Source: Poindextera sp036272595
GTDB lineage: Bacteria; Pseudomonadota; Alphaproteobacteria; Caulobacterales; Caulobacteraceae
Assembly (NCBI GenBank): GCA_036272595.1
Contig: DATAYM010000004.1
Location: 1 to 64,000 of the forward strand
DNA: 64,000 nucleotides
Direction of reading: 5' to 3'
Notes under the pieces: model-generated
What the model was told of the DNA's origin: nothing
The model's input: only the letters and a program-made list of their open reading frames with translations
Databases searched by the model: none
Part shown: in pieces, positions 28,508-37,309 of the stretch
How positions within the stretch are numbered: position 1 is the stretch's first letter
How the letters are laid out: every line of letters begins with the position of its first letter
Program-made: the position numbers and the translations under genes

Positions 28508-30079
28508 TCACCCGATATCGGTGCGAATGAATTCGGCCGCGCGGCCGCCGATCATGATCGACGGCGCACAGGTCGCGCCGGAGATGACCGACGGCATCAC
28601 CGAAGCGTCCGCGACGCGAAGGCCGCGCACGCCATGCACGCGCAGCTCGCTGTCGACGACCGCATCGGGGTCGTCGCCCAAGCGCGCCGTGCCGGTCGGG
28701 TGTCCGAAGCTGAGCGCACCGGTGCGCACGAAGTCGATGAGGTCCTGCTTGCTCGTGGCCTTGGGACCTGGGATGAGCTCGCCTTCGCGGATTCCGTCGA
28801 ATGCCTTCTGGCTCATGAGGTCCCGCGCGGCCTCGACCGCTTTCAGCGTCGCCGCAAGATCGCGGTCAGTGCCCAGGAGATTCAGCTCGATCGTCGGTGG
28901 CTCGCGCCAGTCCGCGCTGGTCAGGCTCACTTGACCGCGGCTGGTCGGCTGGATCAGCGACGGCGAGATCGTGAAGCAGTTCTCCGGTAGCGGCCCGTAG
29001 CGGCCGGCCAATTCCGCCGTCGCGTTCGGCAACTGCTCCAGGACGAGAAGGATGTCGGTGCCGTGGCCGTCGACGCCGCTGGACAGGTTCACTTCCGCCT
29101 CGACCGCGTTGCTGGCCGCGGTGCGGTCCGGAAATTTTCCCTTGTACTGAGAGACCACGCCCGACACGTGCACGTGGTCCTGGAGGTTGTGGCCAACGCC
29201 GCGCAGATCGGCGACCGGCGCTATGCCCAGCCGCCGCAGCACGCTCGCCTCGCCGACGCCGGACAGCATCAAGAGCTGGGCGGTGTGGATCGTCCCCGCC
29301 GCCAGGATGATTTCCCGCGCCGCCGAAATCCTCCGGACGGCGTCGCCGTCCACGATTTCGACGGCGTTGGCGCGATCGCCGTCGAAGAGCACCTTGGTGA
29401 CGGGTGTATTCAGCAGAAGCGTCAGATTCGCGCGGCCGAGGTTGGGATGCAGAAAGGCGCGGGCGGCGCTGACGCGCGTGCCGTCGCGCGCGATGTTCAT
29501 GTTGAGGTAGCCGGCGCCGTCGCGCATCGGCCCGTTCATGTCGTCGAGAACGGGGATACCCATCTGCTCGGCCGCCTCGAGGACGGCCGGGGCGGTCGGA
29601 TGGGGGTCGTGCGGCCGCCCAATATGCATGGGGCCGCCGACGCCGCGCCATTCATTGGCGCCGCCCTCCCAATCCTCCTGGGCCTTGAACATCGGCAGGA
29701 CGTCCTTGAACCCCCAGCCCTTGGCGCCGTGTTCGCCCCACCCGTCATAGTCCCGCGCCATGCCGCGGCTCCAGACCATGGCGTTGATGGAACTGCCGCC
29801 GCCGAGGACATGCCCAAGCGCGATGTTGAATGCGCGGTTGTCGAGCCGTGGCGTGGGCTTGATCGGCAACCCGAAATCCAGCGGGCTTCCGACGTTGTAG
29901 AACCAGATGCTGGGATTGCCGATCGTCGGCGCAACGTCATCGGGCCCGGACTCGATCACCAGGACGTCGGCGCCGGTTTTTGACAACTCTCCGGCGATGA
30001 CCGATCCCGACGCCCCCGCGCCCACGACGATGTAGTCGAAACCGGCGCGCAGGGCGCCGGGGTTTGCGACTTGAGTCAT
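28508..30079 (-). CDS. GMC family FAD oxidoreductase
   Basis: 523 residues. The FAD-binding fold opens YIVVGAGASGSVIAGELSKT, followed by GGGSSINAMVWSRG (GMC signature 1) and AAGTIHTAQLLMLSGVG (signature 2). The C-terminal active-site His is in FGHPTGTARLG. The second catalytic position, Asn or His in most members (GNTNAPT), reads GATCAPS, so Cys appears to replace it. Enzymes of this family oxidise primary alcohols to aldehydes; the aldehyde dehydrogenase two genes upstream would take the product on. It lies 4 bp after the SnoaL-like gene. Confidence 0.92.
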   Translation of the reverse strand: MTQVANPGALRAGFDYIVVGAGASGSVIAGELSKTGADVLVIESGPDDVAPTIGNPSIWFYNVGSPLDFGLPIKPTPRLDNRAFNIALGHVLGGGSSINAMVWSRGMARDYDGWGEHGAKGWGFKDVLPMFKAQEDWEGGANEWRGVGGPMHIGRPHDPHPTAPAVLEAAEQMGIPVLDDMNGPMRDGAGYLNMNIARDGTRVSAARAFLHPNLGRANLTLLLNTPVTKVLFDGDRANAVEIVDGDAVRRISAAREIILAAGTIHTAQLLMLSGVGEASVLRRLGIAPVADLRGVGHNLQDHVHVSGVVSQYKGKFPDRTAASNAVEAEVNLSSGVDGHGTDILLVLEQLPNATAELAGRYGPLPENCFTISPSLIQPTSRGQVSLTSADWREPPTIELNLLGTDRDLAATLKAVEAARDLMSQKAFDGIREGELIPGPKATSKQDLIDFVRTGALSFGHPTGTARLGDDPDAVVDSELRVHGVRGLRVADASVMPSVISGATCAPSIMIGGRAAEFIRTDIG

Positions 30080-30083
30080 CGGA

Positions 30084-30548
30084 TCAGGACCCCACGGTCA
30101 CGTCGCCGCCGGTCGCGACGCCACTGAAGCGCCACGTGCCGGCGGACCGGAAGCTGCTTGCGGTGCCGAAGGTGTCCTCGAGGAAGGTGACGTCGCTGAT
30201 CTTGCCGCCCGTGGTCTTCGCGAGCAGGGCGAACGGTGAGGTGACGTCCTTGCCGAGCGTGCGCGTCCGGTAGGTGAAGCTCCCGAACATCGCGACGCTG
30301 TGCTCGTCGGCTACGACCTCCCGGACTTCGAAGGCCTTGGTTTCCCATACCCGACCCATCCCATTGAAGGCGTCGACGATGCTCTGGGGACCCCGGTTGG
30401 TGCCGGTCCAGGGGAGCACCCTGTGAAGCTCGGGATTGTCGAAGCTCAGCGAGACATAGGTGACATCCTCAGTGGTGAGGCTGCGCACGTTGTCCAGGTT
30501 GGTCGGATCCGAGATAAGTTTTTGCACCAACTCGAGAGGTGTAGTCAT
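30084..30548 (-). CDS. SnoaL/NTF2-like protein
   Basis: 154 residues beginning MTTPLELVQKLISDPTNLDN. The alpha+beta cone pattern is clear: DVTYVSLSFDNPELHRVLPW, then VVADEHSVAMFGSFTYRTRT and a last strand region FSGVATGGDV. Such proteins act as small hydrolases, isomerases or cyclases, or as accessory binding proteins. It is cotranscribed with the GMC oxidoreductase and aldehyde dehydrogenase. It is only distantly like the interrupted SnoaL-like gene beside the IS. Confidence 0.8.
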   Translation of the reverse strand: MTTPLELVQKLISDPTNLDNVRSLTTEDVTYVSLSFDNPELHRVLPWTGTNRGPQSIVDAFNGMGRVWETKAFEVREVVADEHSVAMFGSFTYRTRTLGKDVTSPFALLAKTTGGKISDVTFLEDTFGTASSFRSAGTWRFSGVATGGDVTVGS

Positions 30549-30583
30549 CTGGATTTCCTTAAATTGTATTTGGCATTGCGTGT

Positions 30584-32071
30584 TCAGATCGGAAATTGAC
30601 GCTGGCCGCTGTGAGAGTTGATCCAGATCAGGTCCTGGAATTCCTTCAGACTGTCGGGGCCGGTCCGCCCCCAGCCGCTGTCGCGAACCCCGCCCATCGG
30701 GGCGTGGATCTCATCGTTCACGGTCGGGGAATTGACGTTGACGATGCCGGCCAGGATCTTCGGCGCGAGTTCGAAGGCCTTGTAGGTGTCGCCGGCCAGG
30801 ATTGAGGACGTCAGTCCGTAGAGCGTGCGATTGGCGGCTTCGACCGCCTCCTCGGGGGTGTCGACGACCTCGACCACGACGACCGGCCCGAAGGTCTCCT
30901 CGTTGGCGACCGCCACGTCGAGCGGGACATTGCTGAGGATGGTCGGGTGGTAGATCTGGCCTTCGAACACGCCGCCGGCATGCAGCTTGGCGCCCTTGGC
31001 GAGCGCCTCCTTGACCCGGTCGTCGCACAGCTTGACGGCGGCCGGCGTGATCAATGGACCGATGATGGTCTTGTGGTCGTGGGGATCGCCCTTGGGCAGC
31101 GTTTCCGTGCGGGCCGCGAACTTCTCGATGAACTCGTCGGCGATCTTGCGCTGCACGATGATGCGGCGCGTGTTGAGGCAGATCTGGCCCTGGTGAAAGA
31201 ACGAGCCGAATGTCGCGGTGCGCACGGCGTAGTCCATGTCGACGTCGTCGAGGATGATCATCGGATTGTAGCCGCCCAACTCCATCGTCGTGCGCTTGAG
31301 CGTCTCGCCGGCTCGCTTGGCCAGCATCTTGGCGGTCTTGACCCCGCCGATCAGGTTGATCGCCCGCACTTCCGGGCGTTCGAAGAAGACGTCGGCGATC
31401 TCGCCCGCCGCGCCTGGCGCATGGGTGACGACATTGATCACGCCCTTCGGGAAGCCGGCCTCCTCGGCGACCTGGGCGAGGATCAGCCCGGCCGAGATCG
31501 GGGCCAGTTCCGACGGCTTCACCACCACGGTGTTGCCGGCCGCCACGGGCGAGATGACCGCGCGCCATGACAGCACGTTGGCGCCGTTCCACGGCGTGAA
31601 GCTCGCCACCACCCCCAGCGGCCGGCGCATGCCGATCGAATGCGATCCGGGCTGGTTGGACGCCAGCACCTCGCCCTTCGGCAGATACATCCAGCCGGCC
31701 GCCTGCTCGATGGTGGCGGCCACCAGGTCCTGTTGGAAGGTGGCGAAGGAGATCGTGCTGCCGGTTTCCTGGGCCAGGATCTCGGCGATCTCGGCGCGGC
31801 GGCGCTTGACGATCTCGGCGGCGTTGAAGAACAGCCGCGCCCGCTCGGCGGGAGTCGATTGCGACCAGGCGGGGAAGGCCTTGGCGGCGGCGTCCACCGC
31901 TCGCGTCGCCTCCGCGCGGCCGCCGTCCGCCACGCGGGCATAGAGGCTGCGATCGTATGGGCGGTAGACGTCGAACGTCTTGCCCGTCTCGGCGGCGCGC
32001 CACTCGCCGTCGACGAAGTAGCGGTACTCGCTGACGCCGTTCACTGTGGTCACGCCCTGGGCGTCGGACAT
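30584..32071 (-). CDS. NAD(P)-dependent aldehyde dehydrogenase
   Basis: 495 residues, usual for the family. It oxidises an aldehyde to the acid. The catalytic Cys is in HQGQICLNTRR and the general base Glu in TTMELGGYNP. The cofactor-binding segment is FTPWNGANVLSWR with VVKPSELAP, and the C-terminal SGWGRTGPDSLKEFQDL closes the tunnel. The sequence is nearest to the benzaldehyde/vanillin-type dehydrogenases (FFHQGQIC), which favours an aromatic aldehyde, but this is only an inference. Confidence 0.94.
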   Translation of the reverse strand: MSDAQGVTTVNGVSEYRYFVDGEWRAAETGKTFDVYRPYDRSLYARVADGGRAEATRAVDAAAKAFPAWSQSTPAERARLFFNAAEIVKRRRAEIAEILAQETGSTISFATFQQDLVAATIEQAAGWMYLPKGEVLASNQPGSHSIGMRRPLGVVASFTPWNGANVLSWRAVISPVAAGNTVVVKPSELAPISAGLILAQVAEEAGFPKGVINVVTHAPGAAGEIADVFFERPEVRAINLIGGVKTAKMLAKRAGETLKRTTMELGGYNPMIILDDVDMDYAVRTATFGSFFHQGQICLNTRRIIVQRKIADEFIEKFAARTETLPKGDPHDHKTIIGPLITPAAVKLCDDRVKEALAKGAKLHAGGVFEGQIYHPTILSNVPLDVAVANEETFGPVVVVEVVDTPEEAVEAANRTLYGLTSSILAGDTYKAFELAPKILAGIVNVNSPTVNDEIHAPMGGVRDSGWGRTGPDSLKEFQDLIWINSHSGQRQFPI

Positions 32072-32134
32072 CTGTTCTCTCCTCTGGAAAAGCGGCGGGC
32101 GGGCTTGCTGCGCGGAACGCCAGGCGCCTGAGCC

Positions 32135-32548
32135 TCAGGCGCCTGCCGAAGCGCTCCGGCCCGCCAGCCTGCTGTCGACACTGACGGCGCCGGCCCCGTA
32201 GGTGACGAGCTGCAACAGCCCGCCGGTCATCACCAGGTTCTTGATGAAGTGGAAGCTCTGGTTGGGATCGCTGAAGTTCATGTGAAAGAACAACGCCGTC
32301 GCCAAGCAGAACAGGCAGAATATCCCGGCGGCGATGCGTGTCTGATAGCCGACGATGATCAAAAGACCGCAGCCGATTTCCACGGCGATGGCCCCTGCAT
32401 AAGCCAAGGGTGGGGGCAGGGGCAGGGTCGACGATTTGATCAGCCAGATCGTGCCGGGATAATTCGCGATCTTGCTCAAGCCACTCGTCATGAATGGCAG
32501 GCCGATGAACAAGCGGCCGATGAACGGCAGGTATTTGACATCAATCAT
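32135..32548 (-). CDS. DoxX family membrane protein
   Basis: 137 residues, four membrane helices. FIGRLFIGLPFMTSGLSKIA opens the protein in the DoxX manner; AIAVEIGCGLLIIVGYQTRI, then ALFFHMNFSDPNQSFHFIKN and VMTGGLLQLVTYGAG follow. The ATG after aaagg is chosen; a GTG nine codons earlier is possible. DoxX-like proteins are small membrane redox partners or quinone-related accessory proteins and often sit near oxidoreductases, as here between aldehyde dehydrogenase and WrbA. Confidence 0.88.
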   Translation of the reverse strand: MIDVKYLPFIGRLFIGLPFMTSGLSKIANYPGTIWLIKSSTLPLPPPLAYAGAIAVEIGCGLLIIVGYQTRIAAGIFCLFCLATALFFHMNFSDPNQSFHFIKNLVMTGGLLQLVTYGAGAVSVDSRLAGRSASAGA

Positions 32549-32652
32549 GGCGCTGAACCTTTCGCTTCGTTTCACGCGCGGTGTTGGCGGTGTTGGTGGA
32601 AGGGTCGCCTGATCGGGCGCCCGGCTGGTCGAGGCCGGGCTCCAGGCCTCCC

Positions 32653-33252
32653 CTAGCCGTGCAGCTTGTTGGCCACCTCCGCCACCTTGCGACCTTGGTA
32701 GCGGGCGCCTTGCAGTTCGTTCGCCGTAGGCTGGCGGGCGCCATCCCCGCCGGCGATCGTGGTCGCCCCATAGGGCGAGCCCCCGGTGATCTCATCCAGG
32801 GTCATCTGGCCGGCGTGGCCGTAGTCGAGGCCGACGATCACCATGCCGAAGTGCAGCAGGTTGGTGATGATGTTGAACAGGGTGGTTTCCTGTCCGCCGT
32901 GCTGCGTGGCCGTCGAGGTAAAGGCTCCGCCGACCTTTCCGTGCAGAGCGCCCCGCTGCCAAAGCCCGCCTGCCTGGTCCAGGAATGAGGCCATCTGCGA
33001 GCACAGACGGCCAAAGCGGGTGGGGGCGCCGACGATGACAGCGTCATAGCTGACGAGGTCGCCGATGGCCGCGACGGGCGCCGCCTGGTCGAGCTTGAAG
33101 TAGGCGCTTTTGGCGACCTCCTCCGGGACAGTCTCGGGAACGCGCTTGACGTCAACCTGGGCGCCGGCCTCACGCGCGCCCTCGGCGACCGCCATGGCCA
33201 TCGCTTCCAGGTGGCCATAGCTCGAGTAGTAGAGGACCAGGACCTTGGACAT
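32653..33252 (-). CDS. wrbA: NAD(P)H:quinone oxidoreductase WrbA
   Basis: 199 residues. The flavodoxin-like FMN site begins VLVLYYSSYGHLEAMAMAVA, and the typical WrbA loops GAPTRFGRLCSQMASFLDQA, FTSTATQHGGQETTLFNIIT and DEITGGSPYGATTIAGGDG are all present. WrbA reduces quinones by two electrons, avoiding semiquinone radicals. Together with DoxX it suggests that the cluster handles or generates quinones. It is the first enzyme gene of the cluster, 260 bp after the AraC gene. Confidence 0.96.
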   Translation of the reverse strand: MSKVLVLYYSSYGHLEAMAMAVAEGAREAGAQVDVKRVPETVPEEVAKSAYFKLDQAAPVAAIGDLVSYDAVIVGAPTRFGRLCSQMASFLDQAGGLWQRGALHGKVGGAFTSTATQHGGQETTLFNIITNLLHFGMVIVGLDYGHAGQMTLDEITGGSPYGATTIAGGDGARQPTANELQGARYQGRKVAEVANKLHG

Positions 33253-33324
33253 AGGCGTCTTCCAACCTGCCGTGTCTTGACGTCGGGCGGGTCCTGGCTG
33301 GCGAGCGGGCGCGCCGAGGTCCCG

Positions 33325-33405
33325 TTTACGACCTTGATCCTGGGCGTTTTCCGCGCTGCTCTCTGGTATGATTTCGGTGCCCGCTGGTCGATATCCGACC
33401 GAAAC
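33325..33405 (+). repeat. WSISDRN repeat, copy B
   Basis: On the plus strand 33364-33405 encodes WYDFGARWSISDRN, matching copy A (22833-22910, other strand). The similarity extends upstream in the same frame. It lies in the 260-bp gap between the wrbA start and the AraC stop, antisense to the operon. Confidence 0.55.
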
Positions 33406-33512
33406 GCGGCTCCGCCGGCAGCCGAGACGTGCTGAAGGCCGCGCTCGGCGATCCGAGCCGCCAGCAACGACGGCATTTGGCGTTGGCCCTTAGGCGCGCG
33501 CCGACCGGCGCA

Positions 33513-34442
33513 TCAGCGGGAGATCATCCGTCTCCAGACGCCCGGCGTGAGCCCGACGCGCCGCGAAAAGACGCGCGTGAAATGGCTTTGGTCGACAAAG
33601 CCGCACTCCAGCGAAATCTCGGAAAGCGATTGGCCGTGCTCACGCATCAGCGTCATCGCCCTTTCCACGCGGGATTTGTTCAACCAGGCATGGGGCGGCA
33701 AGCCGGTTGACTGGCGAAAGGCCCGGGCGAAATGGTCGCTCGAGAGGCCGCAAGCCGCCGCGATCGTCGCCAATGGGGTGGCGCCGGTGAGGTCGGCCAG
33801 GATCATTTCCTTGGCTTGTCGTTCTTGCCAAGGCGCAAGGACGCCCCGCAGCCGACGCGGCCCGGTCCGCATGCCGCCGTAGGCCTCGGCCAAATAGGCG
33901 GCGAACGCCGTGGTGAGGTAGTCCGCGAAGATCCGGCTCACCTGCTCCTTGGCCCGCAGCGACGGCAGCAGAGCGCGGTTCATATGATGAATAACTTCGT
34001 CGAAGACGCTGGCGCCGGGCTCGTGGCGAAGATCGTCGATGTAGGGGGCGCCGGCCTGTTCAGCCAAGACGTTCAGCACCGCGCGCGGCACGAACCATTG
34101 CACGGTATGGAGCGGCTTATCGATGAGCACCACCGGCTCGCGCCGGAGGTCATGTATCGTCGTCCGACCGGCGGCGACAGGGCCGGTGGCGATCGAACGT
34201 CCGTCCTCCCAGTACTCCACGCTCGGCAAGTCCGCGACATGGTAGGAGATCATGTAGGCGTCTTGGCGGGGAAGCGGCGTGCTCGCCCGCCCGAAGGGCC
34301 GCACCACGTCAATCTCCGTCACGGCCAGTTCGGCGTGCGGCAAGGAGCGGGTGACGATGAACGGGGCGCCGTCGACGCCAAAATTCTCGGCGAGTTCCTG
34401 GCCATAAGCGCGTCGCGATGGCCGTGTGGAGGCTGTGCTCAA
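33513..34442 (-). CDS. AraC family transcriptional regulator
   Basis: 309 residues. The C-terminal 100 residues hold the double helix-turn-helix: LATIAAACGLSSDHFARAFR and then LSEISLECGFVDQSHFTRVF with RRVGLTPGVWRRM, matching the AraC signature. The N-terminal 200 residues form a probable effector domain without a recognisable cupin motif. It is directly upstream of wrbA on the same strand and is a good candidate for the activator of the catabolic cluster. Confidence 0.93.
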   Translation of the reverse strand: MSTASTRPSRRAYGQELAENFGVDGAPFIVTRSLPHAELAVTEIDVVRPFGRASTPLPRQDAYMISYHVADLPSVEYWEDGRSIATGPVAAGRTTIHDLRREPVVLIDKPLHTVQWFVPRAVLNVLAEQAGAPYIDDLRHEPGASVFDEVIHHMNRALLPSLRAKEQVSRIFADYLTTAFAAYLAEAYGGMRTGPRRLRGVLAPWQERQAKEMILADLTGATPLATIAAACGLSSDHFARAFRQSTGLPPHAWLNKSRVERAMTLMREHGQSLSEISLECGFVDQSHFTRVFSRRVGLTPGVWRRMISR

Positions 34443-34755
34443 CCTGGCCTCCGAGCGCCTTTGGCGGGCGCGGGCCCTCGCCGGACCAGTTCATCGGAGG
34501 CCAGGATTCGGCGCTCCATTGGGCGGTCCTCCAGAGACGTCGAGCCTGCACTCACGTACGCTCCCTCGCAGCGCGCCAGAACCCGCAACTATAACGAAGG
34601 CATGCGAGCCCATAAGGTCCCGGATTCGAAACCTTGTGTTTCGCGCGAGCCGCCGAAAGCTCGACTGGTCCTGAACGACCGTGGGCGCCGCCCGCCAATG
34701 ACTGGATCGAAACGCGCCCGCTGTTGGCTTCAGCGCGGCCAACCAAGGCGTGGCG
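34443..34755. other. Intergenic region between the LysR and AraC genes
   Basis: 313 bp. No gene, RNA or clear palindrome is seen. It must hold the promoter of the AraC gene. Confidence 0.5.
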
Positions 34756-35667
34756 TCAGCGGTTCCCGCGATTCCGCCGGATCAGCTTTTCGGCCAGATA
34801 TTCCCCCAGCACTTCGACGCGTTTCGGCCGCGGCCCGCCTGGCGGCGTGACCCAATGCACGGCGCCGCCATCGACCTTCCAATCGGGCAGGACCACTTCC
34901 AGCCGCCCGTCGTCGAGCGCGTCCCGGATGATGAAATCGGGCAAGATGCCAAGGCCGCCGCCGCCCAGCAGCAGCGGCATGATCGCATCGCCGTTGTTCA
35001 CCCTCAGCGGGCCGGTCGGTCGAACGGTCGCCGTGTCGCCGTCTTCGTGGCTGAAGCGCCAGGTGTCGCCGCCCGTGGAGGCGTAGCGGATGCAGCGATG
35101 CCGGGTCAGCCGTAGCGGGTGGTCCGGCCGGCCGAAGCTCGAAAGGTAGGCCGGCGACGCCACGAGGTATCGAGGCATCTCGACCAACATGCGGGCGACC
35201 AGCGAGGAATCCGGCAGCGCGGCGATGCGGATCGCCGCGTCATAGCCTTCGCCAATCAGATCGACGTGGGCGTCGCTCAGATGCAGGTCGATCGAGACTT
35301 CCGGATAGCGATCCAGAAACTCCGGCAGGACCGGCGCCACCTTGAGGACGCCGAAGGACATTGGCGCGGCCAGCCTGATGTGGCCGCGCAACGCGGCGGC
35401 GTTGGCGATGCCCTCGCTCTCGGCCAGTTCGCCCTCGGCCAGGATATTCATGGCCCGTTCGGCGAGCTGTTTGCCGGCCTCGGTCAGCGACAGGCGTCTC
35501 GACGTCCGATTGAACAGTCGCACGCCCAACCTGCCTTCGAGTCGGCCGATCGATTTCGATACGGTGGCTTTCGAAATCTCCATGTCGGCCGCTGCCCGAG
35601 CGAAGGACTGCATCTGCAGGACCTTGGCGAAAATCGCCAAACCTTCGAAGTCGGGCAGGTTCGACAT
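34756..35667 (-). CDS. LysR family transcriptional regulator
   Basis: 303 residues. The winged helix-turn-helix is GLAIFAKVLQMQSFARAAAD, ISKATVSKSIGRLEGRLGVR and LFNRTSRRLSLTEAGKQLAE. The effector-binding domain follows (HIRLAAPMSFGVLKVAPVLP, GYDAAIRIAALPDSSLVARM). This is the group with short LysR proteins of the AaeR/DsdC-like type acting on unknown inducers. Its genomic partner is unclear: it could be the end of the cluster's regulation or act alone. Confidence 0.92.
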   Translation of the reverse strand: MSNLPDFEGLAIFAKVLQMQSFARAAADMEISKATVSKSIGRLEGRLGVRLFNRTSRRLSLTEAGKQLAERAMNILAEGELAESEGIANAAALRGHIRLAAPMSFGVLKVAPVLPEFLDRYPEVSIDLHLSDAHVDLIGEGYDAAIRIAALPDSSLVARMLVEMPRYLVASPAYLSSFGRPDHPLRLTRHRCIRYASTGGDTWRFSHEDGDTATVRPTGPLRVNNGDAIMPLLLGGGGLGILPDFIIRDALDDGRLEVVLPDWKVDGGAVHWVTPPGGPRPKRVEVLGEYLAEKLIRRNRGNR

Positions 35668-35964
35668 CGGGCCCTCCGAAACAATGCCTGTTCATCGTTT
35701 CTAGGCGAGACCTTCGGGAGCTGTCGATGTTCGCGCAGCTGACGGCTCGGTGTCCATGTTGATCGGCTGACTTAGCCCATCGGGGCGATCAAGCCTCGGC
35801 CGCCTTCGCGGCCATCGTCGCCTTCGCCCACCAGACCAACGCCGCCCGCATCGATGCGGCCCGCACCGCCTATGCGGAACGTCGCGCGAGCGAATGAGCG
35901 GCCGTCTGAGGCTTCCCGGGCGGAGTCCGGACATTCACCGCCCGCGGCAAGGCGCCGTGACCCG
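35668..35964. other. Intergenic region with a weak coding remnant
   Basis: 297 bp. On the plus strand 35793-35897 reads ASAAFAAIVAFAHQTNAARI then DAARTAYAERRASE and a stop; it looks like the tail of a protein but has no start, and the frame closes at 35760. No other feature is visible. Confidence 0.35.
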
Positions 35965-36582
35965 TCATGGAGTTCGACCGCGCCGGGGATGAAAGGTTTC
36001 TCCGCGAGCCAGCTTCGCCACCATCTCGGCGATCTTCGCGGCTCGCTTTTCCGGGGTTTTGGCTTGGCGCACGCGATAGAGCACGGCGTACCGGTTGGCT
36101 GAATCCAGCGCGTCAAAGAGGGCCCGGGCGGACGGTTCGGCGTCCAGGGCCGCGTTCAGATCGTCGTCGGGCGCGGCTTGCGACTGGGGCGCATAGGCGC
36201 GGGCCCAGCGGCCGTCGGCCTTGGCCCGGTCGATCTGCGCCTGGCCCCGGGGCTTCATGCGGCGGGCCGCCACAAGCCGCTCGACGCGCTCGCAGTTCAT
36301 CTGCGACCAGGCGCTCCTTGGCCTCCGCGGTGTGAAGCGCACCTTGAAGGCGTGTTCGTCGATGCGGCCGAGCTGGCCGTCCACCCACCCATGGATCAGG
36401 GCGCTGTCGATCGCGTCGGACTTGCTGAGGGTCGGCTCAGGGGCGCCTTTCTTGGAGAACCTCAGCCAGGCGCCGGCGGTATTTTCCGGCTGGACCGCCA
36501 GCCAGGACTCGAACGCCGCCGCGTCGGGAAAGGTCAGCAGGGGCGGCTCGTCGCCCGTCTTGGCGTTTTCAGTGGCTCGCAT
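35965..36582 (-). CDS. YdeI/OmpD-associated family protein
   Basis: 205 residues. FPDAAAFESWLAVQPENTAG with AWLRFSKKGAPEPTLSKSDA, then IDSALIHGWVDGQLGRIDEH, RFTPRRPRSAWSQMNCERVE and the C-terminal RVRQAKTPEKRAAKIAEMVA are the blocks of the YdeI family (linked in other bacteria to resistance to cationic peptides). Its start lies within the end of the TetR gene (14-bp overlap), so they are one transcription unit. An ATG seven codons earlier is possible. Confidence 0.85.
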   Translation of the reverse strand: MRATENAKTGDEPPLLTFPDAAAFESWLAVQPENTAGAWLRFSKKGAPEPTLSKSDAIDSALIHGWVDGQLGRIDEHAFKVRFTPRRPRSAWSQMNCERVERLVAARRMKPRGQAQIDRAKADGRWARAYAPQSQAAPDDDLNAALDAEPSARALFDALDSANRYAVLYRVRQAKTPEKRAAKIAEMVAKLARGETFHPRRGRTP

Positions 36583-37243
36583 GTGGACGCCCGTATGCCG
36601 CAAGGAAGACGCGGACGCTTTGCTCCAGATGCCGCTGCTGCTCGCTCGCCGAGAGATGCACGGAACCGAAGAACATCGCCCGATTGATCGGATCGCCCAT
36701 CACCAGCCAGTTGAACTGGGTGGCGGCGACCATCGGATCGTCCAGCACCAGGAGCCCGCGATCGGTCCAGCGCCGCAGCGCCGCGGCGAGACCGGCGATG
36801 GCTCGCCCAGGCCCGCCCTCATAGAGCGCGCGTCCCAGCTCCGGAAAGCGATCCGTCTCCGAGATGACGAGGCGGCGCAGCCGGAGCAGCTTTGGGGCCA
36901 GGGCGATGTTGAGCAGCCGCTGGCCATGGCCCGTAAGCGCGTCGACGACGCCGGCGTCGGTCTCCGGGTCCGGCATCTGGACCTGGACCCGATCCGAACC
37001 TTGTCTCGTCATGTCCTGCACGACAGCGACGAAAAGCGCGGCCTTGCTCTCGAACTGTTTGTAGACCGTCTGCTTCGAAACCGCGGCGCGGGCGGCCACC
37101 TCCTCCACGCTGGCGCCGACGAAGCCGCGATCGAGAAACAACGCCTCCGCCTCCTGCAGGATGGCGCGACGCTTCCGCTCCGTGCGGCCAGGGAGCTCGC
37201 TGGGGTCCGCGTCGCCGGCCGCGACCGCCGTGGATCGTTCCAT
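36569..37243 (-). CDS. TetR family transcriptional regulator
   Basis: 224 residues. The N-terminal DNA-binding part is RRAILQEAEALFLDRGFVGA with VEEVAARAAVSKQTVYKQFE. The C-terminal part (LRRLVISETDRFPELGRALY, then NWLVMGDPINRAMFFG) is of the TetR_C_7/AefR-like type common in efflux regulators. It is divergent from a GFA-like gene across a 66-bp gap that contains an imperfect palindrome fitting a TetR operator. Confidence 0.92.
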   Translation of the reverse strand: MERSTAVAAGDADPSELPGRTERKRRAILQEAEALFLDRGFVGASVEEVAARAAVSKQTVYKQFESKAALFVAVVQDMTRQGSDRVQVQMPDPETDAGVVDALTGHGQRLLNIALAPKLLRLRRLVISETDRFPELGRALYEGGPGRAIAGLAAALRRWTDRGLLVLDDPMVAATQFNWLVMGDPINRAMFFGSVHLSASEQQRHLEQSVRVFLAAYGRPHASH

Positions 37244-37268
37244 TCAAACCTCCCGCTTGACTCGCGGT

Positions 37269-37283
37269 ACTGGACGGTACAGT
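37269..37283. promoter_or_regulatory. TetR-type operator palindrome
   Basis: actggacggtacagt is a 15-bp palindrome broken at two symmetric positions only (ACTG.AC.GT.CAGT). It lies 25 bp upstream of the TetR start and 26 bp upstream of the divergent GFA-like gene, so one bound repressor could control both. The form matches operators known for efflux-type TetR repressors. Confidence 0.7.
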
Positions 37284-37309
37284 TCTACTTGGGGCCTCGG
37301 AGAAAGCCA

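Noticed and set aside
35793..35897. Plus-strand coding remnant of 34 residues
   Set aside because: Protein-like but without a start or any recognised homologue; kept only as a note in the intergenic entry.
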